A stretch of DNA of 64,000 nucleotides, taken from Phytophthora quininea. Taxonomy: Eukaryota; Oomycota; Peronosporomycetes; Peronosporales; Peronosporaceae. The translations under genes and the position numbers were made by a program. The notes beneath the pieces are model-generated. The model ran no database searches. It was given only the letters and a program-made list of their open reading frames with translations, and had not been told where the DNA came from. The stretch lies in the NCBI GenBank assembly GCA_011947345.1, contig JAAVTG010000315.1:124001-188000 (forward strand). The letters run 5' to 3'. Numbering within the stretch: the stretch's first letter is position 1; each line of letters starts with the position of its first letter. Shown piece by piece: positions 32,464 to 43,194 of this stretch.

Positions 32464-33290
32464 CGTTGCGGATGAAGAGACACGAGATGTTTTTCACTTG
32501 TGTCGAGCATTCGCAAGGCGAGAAGGTAGGGAAGAATCGGATCATTTTGATTGGACGAAAAAGAAAACGTTAAACTAATTAGTCCTCGAGTTGATTACTA
32601 GCCCTGCGTTTCCGGCAACGGAACGGTACCGTTCAAGCATCGGGGTTCGCGTCGTGTAATGCATCGCGGATGCATCTCAGCGTGGTAGCTGCTCTATCTG
32701 GCCTACTTGTTTTTCTCTGTAGTCGGCTTTCTCATCGGCACATTCTGAATTGCTGTGCTGAAGAGGACGTCAGCCTCGTGCTGACTTCGAGGAGGCTGTA
32801 AATCTCCACGCGTGCCAGATTTTACAGCTTCGCAGAGATGTTTAATCAAATTGGTCCACTTTGAGTAGCGTTTGCGATTTTCTTCGTGGCAAAGTCGGTC
32901 GGTTAAAGCCCTTTGAACGGGGGTATCCCATCGATGAATTACTAAATCACTGCAGATGCCACACACACCGAGCACATCTAGGTCGGGAATTCAAAGTCTT
33001 CCGGTAATCTATGAGACTTCCCGTCTCACTTCCAAAATATGATGACTCCACCAATTCGTTCAGACAGAGCACGACCTTAAGCAGCACCTCCTTGAAGCAG
33101 ACCAGCTTCATTTAGAAATTCATGGGAAGTCATCTAGAGCCCACCTTTCCTCATTCCTCCTGTGCCTATTCCCTTTTCGTCTAATAGTTTCGAAATACCG
33201 CTCAACAGTACATCTGGCATGCGATCTACTTTGTGTCTCTCGCTACTGCTTGTAAAGATGGATATACGGCGAAATACTGGCCATGATCAT
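32464..33290. other. Upstream region of acyltransferase 2, with one small ORF
   Basis: A minus-strand ORF of 90 codons (32975-32703, MLGVCGICSDLVIHRWDTPV ... YSKWTNLIKHL) has a Cys/His pattern slightly like a transposase or zinc finger, but without a start context or relatives visible here. Otherwise nothing. Confidence 0.3.
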
Positions 33291-34990
33291 AGTTGCAGCC
33301 ATATCTACAGAAATTTATTGCTGAGTGATTCTAGTACATTGCGATCACGAAAACTTGCTGACGACAATAACGGATGCTTTATAGGCAACGCTAGTGTCAA
33401 GTATGCGCTGTATTTGACAAGTGACGCCAAGCACATCACCAAAATGGGCTGCATGTGCGCGCACTCGCTCATTAAAGGAAACATCATTTGTACTGCTGAT
33501 TCAACGGGCTTGTCCGTTTGCTGCCCAAAATGTGTTAGAAGTACAGCGAAATCGGGCGAATCGAGCGGCAAACCCGCCACCACTCGGCCCAGATACTGGT
33601 CTCCAGCAGCTTCATACCGAATGTATCGGTCTTGAAACCCTCCTAAAACCTGCCGCAACGAATGCATACACTTGCCATTGAAGGCCCCCAGTGCTTCTAC
33701 TAGAAGAAATATAGCCACTCCTTTTCTGGTGGAGTGCGTCCTGTACTCTTTGCCACCGGTCTCTGCCTTCAATAACGTGCTAAGCTTCTGCGAAGATCTA
33801 CTTTTCTCGTTGGAACCAGGAAAAAACTTCTACACGTAAGTGTTGGATTGCATGCGAAGTAGACAGCAAAAGCGAGGATGCTACATATACTCGGCTGGAG
33901 CGGATTTCCGTAAATATGTCTTGGATCCTTTGGACCGCTGTGTGGAAATCGGCGGCGTGATACTGGTACAAGCTGCACGCAAGCCCGCCCCATTGTCCTG
34001 GACGCAGTGACGGTGGAGGCGCGGCCGGCGGGCATTGGCCAGTGGACCTTGAAGGATGACGTCGTATGCGTATACATGAACCAGGAAGGAGGCAAACAGA
34101 TTCTCTAAACCAATTCACTTTTCGATTTACCTGCTCCCGGAAAAGCCTCGCGTTACACGCTGCCCTCTTGATTGGTTGTGGTTTTGTGGAGAACACAACC
34201 AATACTATCATCCACGCAGTTAAGATGCGTCGCATGCACCGTTTCAATTGACTTCGATCTCCGCAGTAAGTTCCATTGCAAAACCAGGTACAAATGAGAA
34301 ACGCCGTTGTCGAGCTTGTCAATTGTATTCTGGTAGAACGCTTGGTACAGCGAAAACGAAAGAGGATATTTACAGACTTGCGTCCGGTTTCATTTTGATC
34401 ATTATCCGCCTCGATACGCTTCAACCCGCGAAAAGATGTCTTCCTATCGCGTTGTTATTCAGATGGAAGGGAAATTTCTTTTGGCAGTAGATATCCCAAA
34501 CAGTATATTTTCTGGTATCCCCGAACGTCGAAACTTTAACCGATTTGGAGTTCACTTTATCCAGCAAAATTTTCTCGAAATGAGATGGCTTGAACACCGC
34601 CACATTGATTCCACCATTAGCATCAAAGAAGTCGTCGGGGAAGGTAGATTCTTCTTGATCCATTTTGTGATCCCGTTGGTGTAACACTGGTAGCCTTTCT
34701 TGGTAGCTGCTGCTGTGCACGCGCCACAGATGTCAGCACAGCCGGGTGTCGGTGTGGATCCCCGTTGAGTCCTGTCGTGGGAGCGTGCTGGAGGTGACGA
34801 GCTGGTGCTAAGATCGACGCTCACCATGGTCGTCTTCAACTTCGGGTTTTCGCCAACAGGAGGAGGATTTTTAAGCCTTCTAGCCCCGAACTGTACAGCA
34901 TAAAGTTCCATGCTTTGGCAGCCGCCATGGAAGCCACCACCGTGATTGTCTAGCACTTCGTCCAGCAGCGCCTCCGCTTCCATCGCTCAG
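33290..34990 (-). mobile_element. Decayed Crypton-type tyrosine-recombinase element
   Basis: On the minus strand, fragments in several frames follow the order of Phytophthora Crypton-like recombinases: an N-terminal stretch GYQCYTNGITKWIKKNL, DANGGINVAVFKPSHFEKIL, STFGDTRKYTVWDIYCQKKF and IGRHLFAG (about 34730-34420). Then DPRHIYGNPLQPSICSILAF (about 33910), and finally YRTHSTRKG with GGFQDRYIRYEAAGDQYLGR (33772-33560). The HxxR and Tyr of the recombinase family are visible in the last part. Frames break repeatedly, so it is dead. It sits between acyltransferases 2 and 3. The end points are approximate; no terminal repeats could be defined. Confidence 0.65.
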
Positions 34991-35599
34991 TTCGCCATTT
35001 GCTCGCTCAAGCCCAAGCTCCGAGCTCCAGCTCCAGCGCAATGCACGACGTGTGCATCTGGCGACGAAGACCGCCGGAGGCCATGCTGCCAGAGGTCCCC
35101 TCGAGCCCGTGCTTGAGGGTGGACCTCCTTGTGTCCAAGCCCCGTGGCTTCCCCAGTGTTGTTCCAAGCTCTGCGACCAAGTGACCCCTCTCAACTCCAA
35201 GGCAGGAAGAAAATCAAGCAGAAGCGTCTACGCGACGGCGTACCAGCTGCAGAAACAGTTAACTTATGGTACAGCCGTCATGACGAAGGCTTTTCCTCCG
35301 GCGTGGCGCCTTGAAAAACCTCAAGTGTCCTGTGTGTGCCCGCGGGTGGCATCAGGATAGCCGGTGGTCTCCGGCATTAACCTGCTGATGCTGTAGGAAG
35401 GAAGTAGCTACTAGCACGTCCCGGATAGCGGGGGTAAAGGGGTTAAGCGTAAGACGAACATGCTATTAAATTTTCTCACAACGCGTATTGCTCTTAAAAC
35501 CCAAGACTATTCAAGTCCGTTCGAGAAATCGTACGACATTGGTCTAACGCTGGTTCACAAAGGACAGATTGGTCTTACACAAGAAGGTGAATCTTGCTT
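34991..35599. other. Spacer beside the Crypton remnant
   Basis: Includes Gln/Arg/Ser-rich open frames without coding features and a GC-rich stretch near 35330-35450. It may hold more of the mobile element's end. Confidence 0.35.
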
Positions 35600-36918
35600 T
35601 TACAGGTCAGTGTGGAGGACTGACACCTTTGTGAATAGCTCCTTAAGTCTCTCCATCGCAGTGGATTCCAGGAAGACTAGAATGTCCAATCCACCGGCAT
35701 TTATTGGCGCTTCGGTGATGATGACAAACCCGTCGAAAGGAAGAGACGGCACACTGACAATCTGCGGTTTGACGCCGGCAAATTCGGCGTCGTACATGCC
35801 CGTGTTGACCCACGACGTGAACATGACATCAGGACCGAAGAAGAAGTTGGTCGCTGGAAGAATTGCTGACAGATTGCTCTGGCCTGCCAAGAAGTCCATC
35901 GCATCTCGAAGATATTGATCGTTACATTGGTCGATCGAAGCTCGAATTCTGCGCGAGATAATGGCGAGGTTTCCTCCTTCCAGGGATTCTTTGCTGTGCA
36001 CCGATAATGCACTGAACACGGCGTTTCCAGCATAGTGGCTGGGTAGTGGCGGGTCGAGTCGTCGTCGAGCGTTCACTGCAGTCGTGATTTTCACGTCTTC
36101 GCCATGTCCACGAGCTTGCGATATCAACACGGTGAACAGAGCGGTGATGGAGTCAATGGTGCTCACGTAGGCTTCACCGCTAGTAGCGACAGGCTTGAGT
36201 TTATTGAGCATTGCTGGAGTGAAGTGGAATCGGTGCTGGGTCGTCGGCGGGGAGCTGTCGGCATTTTGCTTTCACGTGGTGGCTCTACGTCAACAACTTG
36301 GAACTCAGGGTGGGGAAATTTTGCTGGAGATCCCGTGCCTTGAAGCAAGTGGCGGTGGTGGTTGATCACCAAGCGAGTCTCCGTGTTCACGGCACTGTAG
36401 TGCTGTCCCCACGCCGTCATAAATGTGAACGCGCCTTCACCATCCAGCAGCGAGTGACTGACGTCCAAACCGATGGCCAGCCCACCGTCAGACAGCAACG
36501 TTCCTTTCATGGTGATAGTCTCTGTGGGGTTTCTCGGTGTTGGTAGAAGGTCCCAAGACAGCGACTCGACTGCGATTTCCGTCGTCAACGCACTCTTGGA
36601 ATTTACTTCAAACCGAATCCCATCGGCTTGTTGCTTGGGGGTTTGCTTGACGCTCACAAAGCCGTTCGGATCAATGAACAATTCACCGATGAGGATCGGG
36701 TAGTCCTCTTCCAGAAGAGTAATGAGCGACTGGTGTAGTTTCTTGAGGTCATGTGCACCAGTCGCTGCTGATGGAAACACGTAAATCACCACCACACTCA
36801 GCTTGGACATCATTGCGTCCATGATCGAGAGCGGTGTCAGCACCTCATCAGCAGTCGAAGTGCTTGAATTCGACGACGTGGCGCGGTCAGTCGACAGATT
36901 CGGCGGCATCGGAGGCAT
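35600..36918 (-). CDS. BAHD-type acyltransferase 3, frame broken once
   Basis: ATG 36918 (MPPMPPNLSTDRATSSNSST) opens a frame with LTPLSIMDAMMSKL and the HxxxD motif HSLLDGE. At GGGG 36249-36252 (CCCC on the coding strand) the frame ends. The next frame continues exactly where the paralogues do (QHRFHFTPAMLNKL), then ITALFTVLISQARGHGEDVK and FTSWVNTGMYDAEFAGVKP to 35600. One missing C explains it. About 440 residues. Because both halves are intact and the paralogues are whole here, the gene is either functional with an assembly error or a very recent pseudogene. Confidence 0.75.
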
Positions 36919-37165
36919 CCTTGAGTCGGTCTGTCAGGCTGAGAGCAGAACGAGTTGTGGTGGATAGTCGATATGCCGGTGAGAAACGTGAGGTGGCTCC
37001 ATTGTGGTGGTGAAGGACGTAATCTGGACAAATCTCCATGCGGTTCTTCGAGTCCTTTCCACATGTTGGCGAGTCTCAGGAAGGATCCAGAACCAGAAGA
37101 TGAACTGTTCGTGTTTACGAAGGAAGATATGCTATGGAATTGAATGACGACCTCGTCAACATTAT

Positions 37166-38575
37166 TCAGTTCTGGTCGTGGAGATAGGATACTGCAGCGC
37201 TGAGCGTCTTCACTCTGTCCATCGTGGAGGCTTCGAGACACACGAGCACATCCCAGCCGGCCTTACCGTTGGCCGCCTCGGTGATCAGCACGAATCCGTC
37301 CATACAAGGAACTCGAGGAATCGACGCGTACGATGGACGTACGCCACCAAACTCTGCGTCGTACAGCCCCATACCCGCCCAGCTCGTGAACGCGACGTCC
37401 GGTCCAAAGAAGAAGTCGACGTTGTCGTTGATGGTCGTCGGGTTTCGCTGCTGAGCCAAGAAGGCAATCGTGTCGCGCATGAAGAGGTTGTCCCGCTCCA
37501 AGATCGAAGCTCGGACTCCAAGCGCGACCGAGCAAAGCTGCGCTGGAGACACTTTGCCATCGATCTGAAGGACGTCGCTCTTGTGGGAAGAAACCGCGTG
37601 CATGACTGCGTTCCCGGCATAGTTTTCCGGCAGTGGCGGGTCTAGTCGCTGTCGTCCGTTGACTGCAGTCGAAACGCGAATATCTTGTCCGTGACCGCGC
37701 GCTTTCGTGATGAGGATCGTGAAGAGTGCGGTGACTGCATCGAGCGTGCTCACATACGACGGAAGTCCTTGAATTTCCTCATTCACGACCTTCTTGAGCT
37801 TGGCCATGTTCGACGGCGTCAAGTGGAAAATATGTTGTGAAGTTTGAGGAGGCTTCGCCGCAGCTTTGGGAGCTAGAGAGCCATCAGGTTGTCGGACGAG
37901 AGGCTTCGTTGGATTCGTTTGAAACTCGTCGTGGGGAAGGCGACACACGTCTCCAGTTCCAGTCAACAAGTGGCGGTGGTGGTTGATTACCAGCCGCTTC
38001 TCCTTGGCCACACCACTGAAGTGCTGACCCCACAACTTCATGAAGGTGATCATGGCTTCTCCGTCGAACAGGATGTGACTGCAGTCAACACTGACAGCTA
38101 GTCCTCCGTCTGCCAGTATTGAACACTTGACGGCGATAATCTCACCGTCGGCACGAGCTTTAGGCACAAACTCCCATGAGAGAGAGACCAACGCCTCTGC
38201 AGTCGTCTGAGGGTTTGTCGGGTCCTTTTCGAAGCGGATACTGGCAGCTCCTGTTTGTCTGGCTGAAGCTGTTTGCTTGACACTGACGGATCCAGAGTCT
38301 CGATCGACGAGAAGCTCTCCGATGAGAACGGGGTAGTCTTCGTTGATCAAAGTGATGAAGGAGTGGTGGAGTTGCTGGAGATCGTACTGGTCGACTTGAG
38401 GTGGGAAAATGTACAGGACCACGACTCTGTAGGTGTTCATGACGGCGTCCAGCGGAGACATGGGGATGAAGACGTCACCACTGGCGTTCGCAGAGTTGAT
38501 ACTGGGGACCATGTTTTCGAAGTTTTTTCCTTGGGCTGTGTCCGACGGAGAAGAATCGAAACTGAGGAGGGTCAA
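37166..38575 (-). CDS. BAHD-type acyltransferase 4
   Basis: 469 residues in one frame from ATG 38575; an internal Met at 38512 (MVPSINSANASGDVFIPMSP) fits the lengths of the paralogues and could be the real start. HxxxD is HILFDGE. The region replacing DFGWG reads FTSWAGMGLYDAEFGGVRP. Other family segments: VTALFTILITKARGHGQDIR and VNGRQRLDPPLPENYAGN. Same family as acyltransferases 1-3, same strand as 2 and 3; 247 bp separates it from gene 3. Substrate unknown. Confidence 0.8.
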   Translation of the reverse strand: MTLLSFDSSPSDTAQGKNFENMVPSINSANASGDVFIPMSPLDAVMNTYRVVVLYIFPPQVDQYDLQQLHHSFITLINEDYPVLIGELLVDRDSGSVSVKQTASARQTGAASIRFEKDPTNPQTTAEALVSLSWEFVPKARADGEIIAVKCSILADGGLAVSVDCSHILFDGEAMITFMKLWGQHFSGVAKEKRLVINHHRHLLTGTGDVCRLPHDEFQTNPTKPLVRQPDGSLAPKAAAKPPQTSQHIFHLTPSNMAKLKKVVNEEIQGLPSYVSTLDAVTALFTILITKARGHGQDIRVSTAVNGRQRLDPPLPENYAGNAVMHAVSSHKSDVLQIDGKVSPAQLCSVALGVRASILERDNLFMRDTIAFLAQQRNPTTINDNVDFFFGPDVAFTSWAGMGLYDAEFGGVRPSYASIPRVPCMDGFVLITEAANGKAGWDVLVCLEASTMDRVKTLSAAVSYLHDQN

Positions 38576-38943
38576 AAGGAGATCGAAGCTACACTGCGAC
38601 TTGAACGGTTGAATTGAGCTCGTCAGTGCAGCGTTACTTGACCACCACTCCGGTGTAGCTTTCTATCACGTCATTAGGATGCGGCTTCCGCGAGATGCCC
38701 CGAGAGACATATTCAACCACGTTGTTATGGCTGACAAAGTGCTCTCAGTTATGCATTCACGACCAAGGTATTGCCATGCAAGTAGTGCTGGTATACGATA
38801 CTATGGCCGACTTGCTGAATGGATATTCTCCACAGCCTCTGGAGCTGGTTTAAGTTTTTGGTCGTATATTATTTTTCGGCTAGAGGGTGCTCAGCTCAGC
38901 AACGTTAGAATTCTTTAAAGCAGCCTCGAGCTCTTAGCAATGC
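38576..38943. other. Intergenic between acyltransferase 4 and the elicitin cluster
   Basis: Nothing coding. It carries the acyltransferase 4 promoter (GCTCAATTCAACCGTTC on the minus strand near 38603-38619, initiator-like). Confidence 0.45.
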
Positions 38944-40044
38944 TTACAAAACCAACGACACAGTGGAGATCGCTACTGGCCAAAGAAGGTGGCGATAACT
39001 ACGGGCTGGAGAGCTGCTCGTGGACTGGGAACTCTCTTGTGACGAATCCGATGCTACAGTGGAGTCGTAGTTTACGTCGCAATGCGTCGAAGTGGAGTTG
39101 GTGAGAACATCGTCCCAGTGGAAGTTAAAGACGATGTTGTCTGGGTTGACGATCCACTCGCACGGACTGGTGGCGCTGAGTGTCGACTCTCGAGCGTTAA
39201 TTCCATTGAGATAGCACTCTGGCAGTTCGAGACGGAGGCCCTGGATCAGCTCTCCACAGTCAGACGAACAGTGCGTGTCGACGTGGATGTCGTTGGTGCA
39301 GAGCGATGTATCGTTTCCACACGTCTCGTTGTTAGCCACAGCTAAGCAGAACGCCACCATCCGCTCGATTTCTTTGGCCGTGCAGTTCGTGATCAAAGAC
39401 TCGGGGTCTGCTAAGATGTGGTCGGCTTTGATGCTGATGTTGTGATCGTCCTGCAGGTCTTCACAGAAGCCGAACTGCATCTGGAGATATCCCTTCTTGT
39501 TATTGTCGTCACGATCGAAGACACAGTTGGGTAGCGCGCTCTCGAGCTCATGGAGAGCGGATGCACAAGTGGAATCGCACGGCGTGTCGAAGGTGATGTA
39601 GTACATTTGAATCGTGACGGAGTCTGCGCAGTCGGCTGCAACGGAGGTCTCCGTGAACAGATTGAAGGTGTCTTCGGTCTCAGTGATGGTGCAGTTTGTC
39701 GGAGAAGCTGTTGACGCTGATGTTGGTGCTGGTGTTGCGCAAATGTCGAGAGACTGCAGCAAAGTATGTTTTCGTGAGCTGGTCGAGGTTTCGAGGATGG
39801 TGCAGTTTGGGATGGAATTGGCGAGCTGCCTCATCACGTCGACGCAGCTCGTAGCGGAGCACAGTGGCATGACGGTGATTAGCAGGTCGCTGATAGATGA
39901 GTATTCGGCGCACTCGGCGGTGGCGGCTGCAGCGGTGTAGGCGTCGGTGATGGACTGATCTTCTGCATCCGTGCAGACTGCACCTTGGACGATGCTTGTC
40001 TGGCATAGCAGAGCTACAAGAGAGACAACGAAGACTTGAATCAT
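38944..40044 (-). CDS. Elicitin-like protein with three domains
   Basis: ATG 40044 starts a signal peptide (MIQVFVVSLVALLCQTSIVQ). Three elicitin-like Cys domains follow, each opening with a C-T-x-x-E pattern and having two internal C-x(3)-C motifs (CSATSC, CDSTC, CSSDC) and a closing C. The C-terminus is Ser-rich and ends in a hydrophobic tail (LLWPVAISTVSLVL), predicting a GPI anchor. 366 residues. Elicitins bind sterols and are secreted or surface proteins. The multi-domain form with Ser/Thr/Pro linkers is known among elicitin-like proteins. Single frame, no lesion. First gene of the cluster. Confidence 0.85.
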   Translation of the reverse strand: MIQVFVVSLVALLCQTSIVQGAVCTDAEDQSITDAYTAAAATAECAEYSSISDLLITVMPLCSATSCVDVMRQLANSIPNCTILETSTSSRKHTLLQSLDICATPAPTSASTASPTNCTITETEDTFNLFTETSVAADCADSVTIQMYYITFDTPCDSTCASALHELESALPNCVFDRDDNNKKGYLQMQFGFCEDLQDDHNISIKADHILADPESLITNCTAKEIERMVAFCLAVANNETCGNDTSLCTNDIHVDTHCSSDCGELIQGLRLELPECYLNGINARESTLSATSPCEWIVNPDNIVFNFHWDDVLTNSTSTHCDVNYDSTVASDSSQESSQSTSSSPARSYRHLLWPVAISTVSLVL

Positions 40045-40060
40045 TGTGGTCGCGGCTTGG

Positions 40061-40075
40061 GAATTCAGGAAGTGA
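40061..40075 (-). promoter_or_regulatory. Initiator-like element
   Basis: Minus-strand TCACTTCCTGAATTC, 17 bp upstream of ATG 40044; matches the oomycete initiator pattern. Confidence 0.5.
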
Positions 40076-40272
40076 CACCGTTTTCGACGTTCTCTCATCT
40101 GTTGCAGTGATTAAAATCTCTTCGGGTGGTTGCGGTACAGGAAGGAGGCGATGCCAAGTCAGTGGGAGGAACGGAATGGGCCTGTGGATGTGATACGCCT
40201 GCTGTTCGAAAGAGAAGTTGTTAACATGACCAAGGATGAAGTGTTAGTAGCAGTCTCTACGGTGTTCAGCAA

Positions 40273-41412
40273 TTACATCAGAGCGACAAGAATTGTAGCG
40301 GATAATGCTGCCACGACCCAGAGGTTTGGCGTCTGCTTGAAGGCGTCGTCAGCAGTCGTTCCTCCCAACTTGGAGTCGTCCGATGAACTGACGGTGGAGT
40401 CGAAGAGCGGGTCGCATTGGACGGTGGTGGTGGTGGTGATCGGTGCCAAGTAGTGGAGGTTGATCCAGACCGAACTGGGGTTCATCCAGTAGTCGCATTG
40501 GCTCCACGTGTCCAAGACGTCGAAGATGTGGTCGACGCCGTGGTAGTAGCACATGGGCAGGTCGCTCCAAGTGTCTCGTATCAGCTCCCCGCAGCCCGAG
40601 CCGCACTTCGTATCGACATGGACGTCGTGCATGCAGATCGACGAGCCATTAGCACAAGTTTCGTTCGTCGCGATTGCGAGGTACCAGTTGAGTGTCTCCT
40701 CAATCTCTTGGGCCGTGCAGTTCGACACCAACGCACTGGACGACGACGACCCCGACGACGACGACTCCACGGTGTGGTCGGCGTCGATGGAGATACTGAT
40801 GTTGGTGGCGTTGTTCAAGTCTGCACAGTTGGTGATGAGGAATGCCAGATACGACTTCTTGTTGTTAGCCTCGCCTGCCAGTTGATACTTGCAATTGGGC
40901 AGAGCGTCCTTCAATTCGGTGAGGTCCGCAGCACACGTCGAGTTGCAGTAGGTATCGATCCAGATATTATCGCGGACGATCTCTGCGTCGCTCCTGCAGG
41001 CTTCTCCTTGAGCTGTTTCGAGGAATAGATCGATGGTATTGGCAGCCTCCGAGCTGGTGCAGTTGGTCGACGACGCCGTCGACGCTGGAGTGGGGACTGG
41101 GGTCGCACAAATGTCGAGATACTGTAGCAAAGTGCCTTTTTCCGAGAGATCCGACGTGGAACTGATGGTGCAGTTGGGGATCGACGCGGCAAGTTGCTTC
41201 ATCACCTCCACGCAGGTCGTGGCCGAACAAGGTGGCATGATGGTGATCAACAAGTCCGTGACGTGCGCGTGCTCGGCGCACTCGCTGGTTCCAGCAGCGA
41301 CCTAGTAAGCGTCCGTGATACTTTGATCTTCTGCATCCGTGCAGACTGCACTGTCAGCAGAACTTGAGATGACACAAATTAGCGTCAATGAAAGCAAAAT
41401 CAAGCGAAGCAT
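40273..41412 (-). pseudogene. Elicitin-like gene with three domains, interrupted by a nonsense codon
   Basis: Paralogue of 38944-40044, in one frame from ATG 41412 to 40273. Codon 37 is TAG (41304-41302) in the first domain, where the paralogue has Thr; all flanking codons stay in phase. The rest, with three Cys domains, the acidic/Ser linkers and a hydrophobic C-terminus (LWVVAALSATILVALM), is intact. It may be a recent pseudogene, a polymorphic null allele, or an error. An open frame restarting at 41253 lacks the signal peptide. Unlike most breaks in the window this is a substitution, not a base loss. Confidence 0.7.
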
Positions 41413-41441
41413 GGCCGGGGAAGCGTCTTGGTGCAGTGCGG

Positions 41442-41455
41442 TGCTTTCACAAATG
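41442..41455 (-). promoter_or_regulatory. Initiator-like element
   Basis: Minus-strand TCATTTGTGAAAGC, 30 bp upstream of ATG 41412. Confidence 0.45.
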
Positions 41456-41759
41456 AGAGATTCATGCGGGAAGACAAAAGACCAGCAAGTGGGACCCCGT
41501 CAAGCCATCACGATGCTTTTCGCCGAATCGGTCGGACAAAATTAATGGCAGATCCAGCGCCGGTAGAATGTCCAGGTTTTGCAGACACCTATCGGTTCTA
41601 TTGTTGTTGGTCTCCATTCCTATTGGGATCCAATTGATGAAGAACGTCGTGGAGACTTTTGTTTTGCTGTACGAAAAGATCGTCGTTGCTGCGCTCGACT
41701 TGCTACTTAAAGTGACGAGTCACCGCTTGTTTCTGTGGATGTTGAACTTATCTTGATCG

Positions 41760-42308
41760 CTAGTGGTGCTGGACCAGTAGACCTCCACCAGCGACTGCAG
41801 CTGCCACCAACCAGAAGTTGTGATCACGTTCAAAAGCACTGCTTGTCGACTGGGAGTCCGACTGGAAGCCGTCGGAGGAAGAGCCTTCAGCTTTACTGCA
41901 ACCCACAGCTGCTCCGTTGGTGGCAATCTCCTCCGAGTAGTGGAAGCCTATCGAGATTGGGTCTGGGAATCTCCACATCTCACACGTATTGACGCTGTCC
42001 AGCACGTTCAGCGCGTAGTAAATGCCGTTGTAATTGCACATCGGGACGTCACTCCGTGTTGCGCGAATCAACTGGCCGCAGTCGGACGAACACGGAGTCG
42101 AAATGTCGATGTCGCTGCCGCAGATCGACGACGCATTGACACAACTCTCGTTCGTCGCCACTTTCCAGTAAAAGGCGAGTATCTCGTCGACTTCTTGCCT
42201 CGTGCACCCTGCAAGACGACGATGGCGCTCCGGAACTTGAACAATTGCAGCGTAGACGCTTGGAATGGCCGCTAGAGTGAGCAGTGACATTAGAAGGAAG
42301 TGCAGCAT
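41760..42308 (-). CDS. Elicitin-like protein, single domain
   Basis: ATG 42308 gives a signal peptide (MLHFLLMSLLTLAAIPSVYA) and one elicitin-like domain with the CTRQEVDEILAF start, CVNASSICGSD, CSSDCGQLIR and MCNYNG. It ends in a Ser-rich linker and hydrophobic tail (FWLVAAAVAGGGLLVQHH), a possible GPI signal. 182 residues. It is most like the third domain of the two multi-domain genes next to it, suggesting that the cluster grew by copying domains. No lesion. Confidence 0.8.
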   Translation of the reverse strand: MLHFLLMSLLTLAAIPSVYAAIVQVPERHRRLAGCTRQEVDEILAFYWKVATNESCVNASSICGSDIDISTPCSSDCGQLIRATRSDVPMCNYNGIYYALNVLDSVNTCEMWRFPDPISIGFHYSEEIATNGAAVGCSKAEGSSSDGFQSDSQSTSSAFERDHNFWLVAAAVAGGGLLVQHH

Positions 42309-42330
42309 GAGCTTCTTTGTGGATTGCGGT

Positions 42331-42344
42331 GCTTTGATAAGTGA
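42331..42344 (-). promoter_or_regulatory. Initiator-like element
   Basis: Minus-strand TCACTTATCAAAGC, 23 bp upstream of ATG 42308. Confidence 0.45.
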
Positions 42345-42474
42345 GGAAGCACCAAAGAACGGCATCGGGCAGTGGGACGCCTTCAAGCTACAAGTGATGA
42401 CCGGCAAATGCAGCGGGTAAATTGTTATGGTTGAAGTGGACTAAAAGTGAGCTGCCGGTACGCTGCTGCTGGTG

Positions 42475-42878
42475 TTAGAAGTTAATGGCTAGAGCCATCA
42501 CCGCCAGCGAACCGAGAAGCAGACTGCCGATCATTGCCGAGCCCGACTGCGCCGCGTTTTTCTTGCCTGACTTTGTGGAAGTCGAAGTCGTGCAGACGTC
42601 CACGAACTCTTGGTAAAGCTGTTTCTCCGTCGGTTGCGGAGCAATCCAGCAGCACGTCGACAGCATTTTTCATCATGTCCATACACTGCGAGCAGATCGA
42701 ATTTAAGGCGGTGGTGGGGTTTGTGTTGGCGTTGATCGACTGAACCATTTGCCCGCACTTGTTCTAGTGCGGCATCATCAAGGGACCCGGCGCTTTAATA
42801 GTCTGCCTCCGTGCAGACTCGTGCTTCGACCGGGGCACAAACCAGTGCGAGGATCGAGATCTTGGCTAGCAGCTGCAT
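42475..42878 (-). pseudogene. Broken elicitin-like gene
   Basis: ATG 42878 gives a signal peptide (MQLLAKISILALVCAPVEAR) and the start VCTEADY followed at once by TAA. Elicitin-type sequence goes on in other frames: CGQMVQSINANTNPTTALNS, ICSQCMDMM, LLDCSA, and QLYQEFVDVC with a Lys/Ser-rich tail and hydrophobic end (LLLGSLAVMALAINF). At least three lesions are needed, so real decay is likely. In composition it resembles the shorter, sterol-binding elicitins more than the multi-domain neighbours. Confidence 0.6.
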
Positions 42879-42900
42879 GGTTGAAGGAGTTCTTGAGCTT

Positions 42901-42917
42901 GGAAAGGGAGTAGTGAG
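42901..42917 (-). promoter_or_regulatory. Initiator-like element of the broken elicitin gene
   Basis: Minus-strand CTCACTACTCCCTTTCC, 23 bp upstream of ATG 42878; retained although the coding region is broken. Confidence 0.4.
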
Positions 42918-43194
42918 GTCGAGAAGTGCGTTAGCAAAGTGAGTTATCCCGCCGCCGCCACCACCGAGTCAAGAGTAAAAACCGATGAGTTTTTTCTTGT
43001 CAAAAAGTTTGGCGCTGAACAACAGTTACTCGTTCTCTGTAGACAAGGTCTCCATCCTTGTGAGGTGCTTGACGGAACCGCCAAATGCGACGCAACAACC
43101 ACCAGCGATTGTGCCAAGTCAGAAACCTCCAGCAGAATTAGCGTCTTGCCAACCTGGACTTCTTTCTTACCCGGCGGATGTGTCTCGGCTTGGG

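Noticed and set aside
33162..33635. Plus-strand ORF of 157 codons
   Set aside because: It is the shadow of the minus-strand tyrosine recombinase fragment, which has the motif-like sequence.
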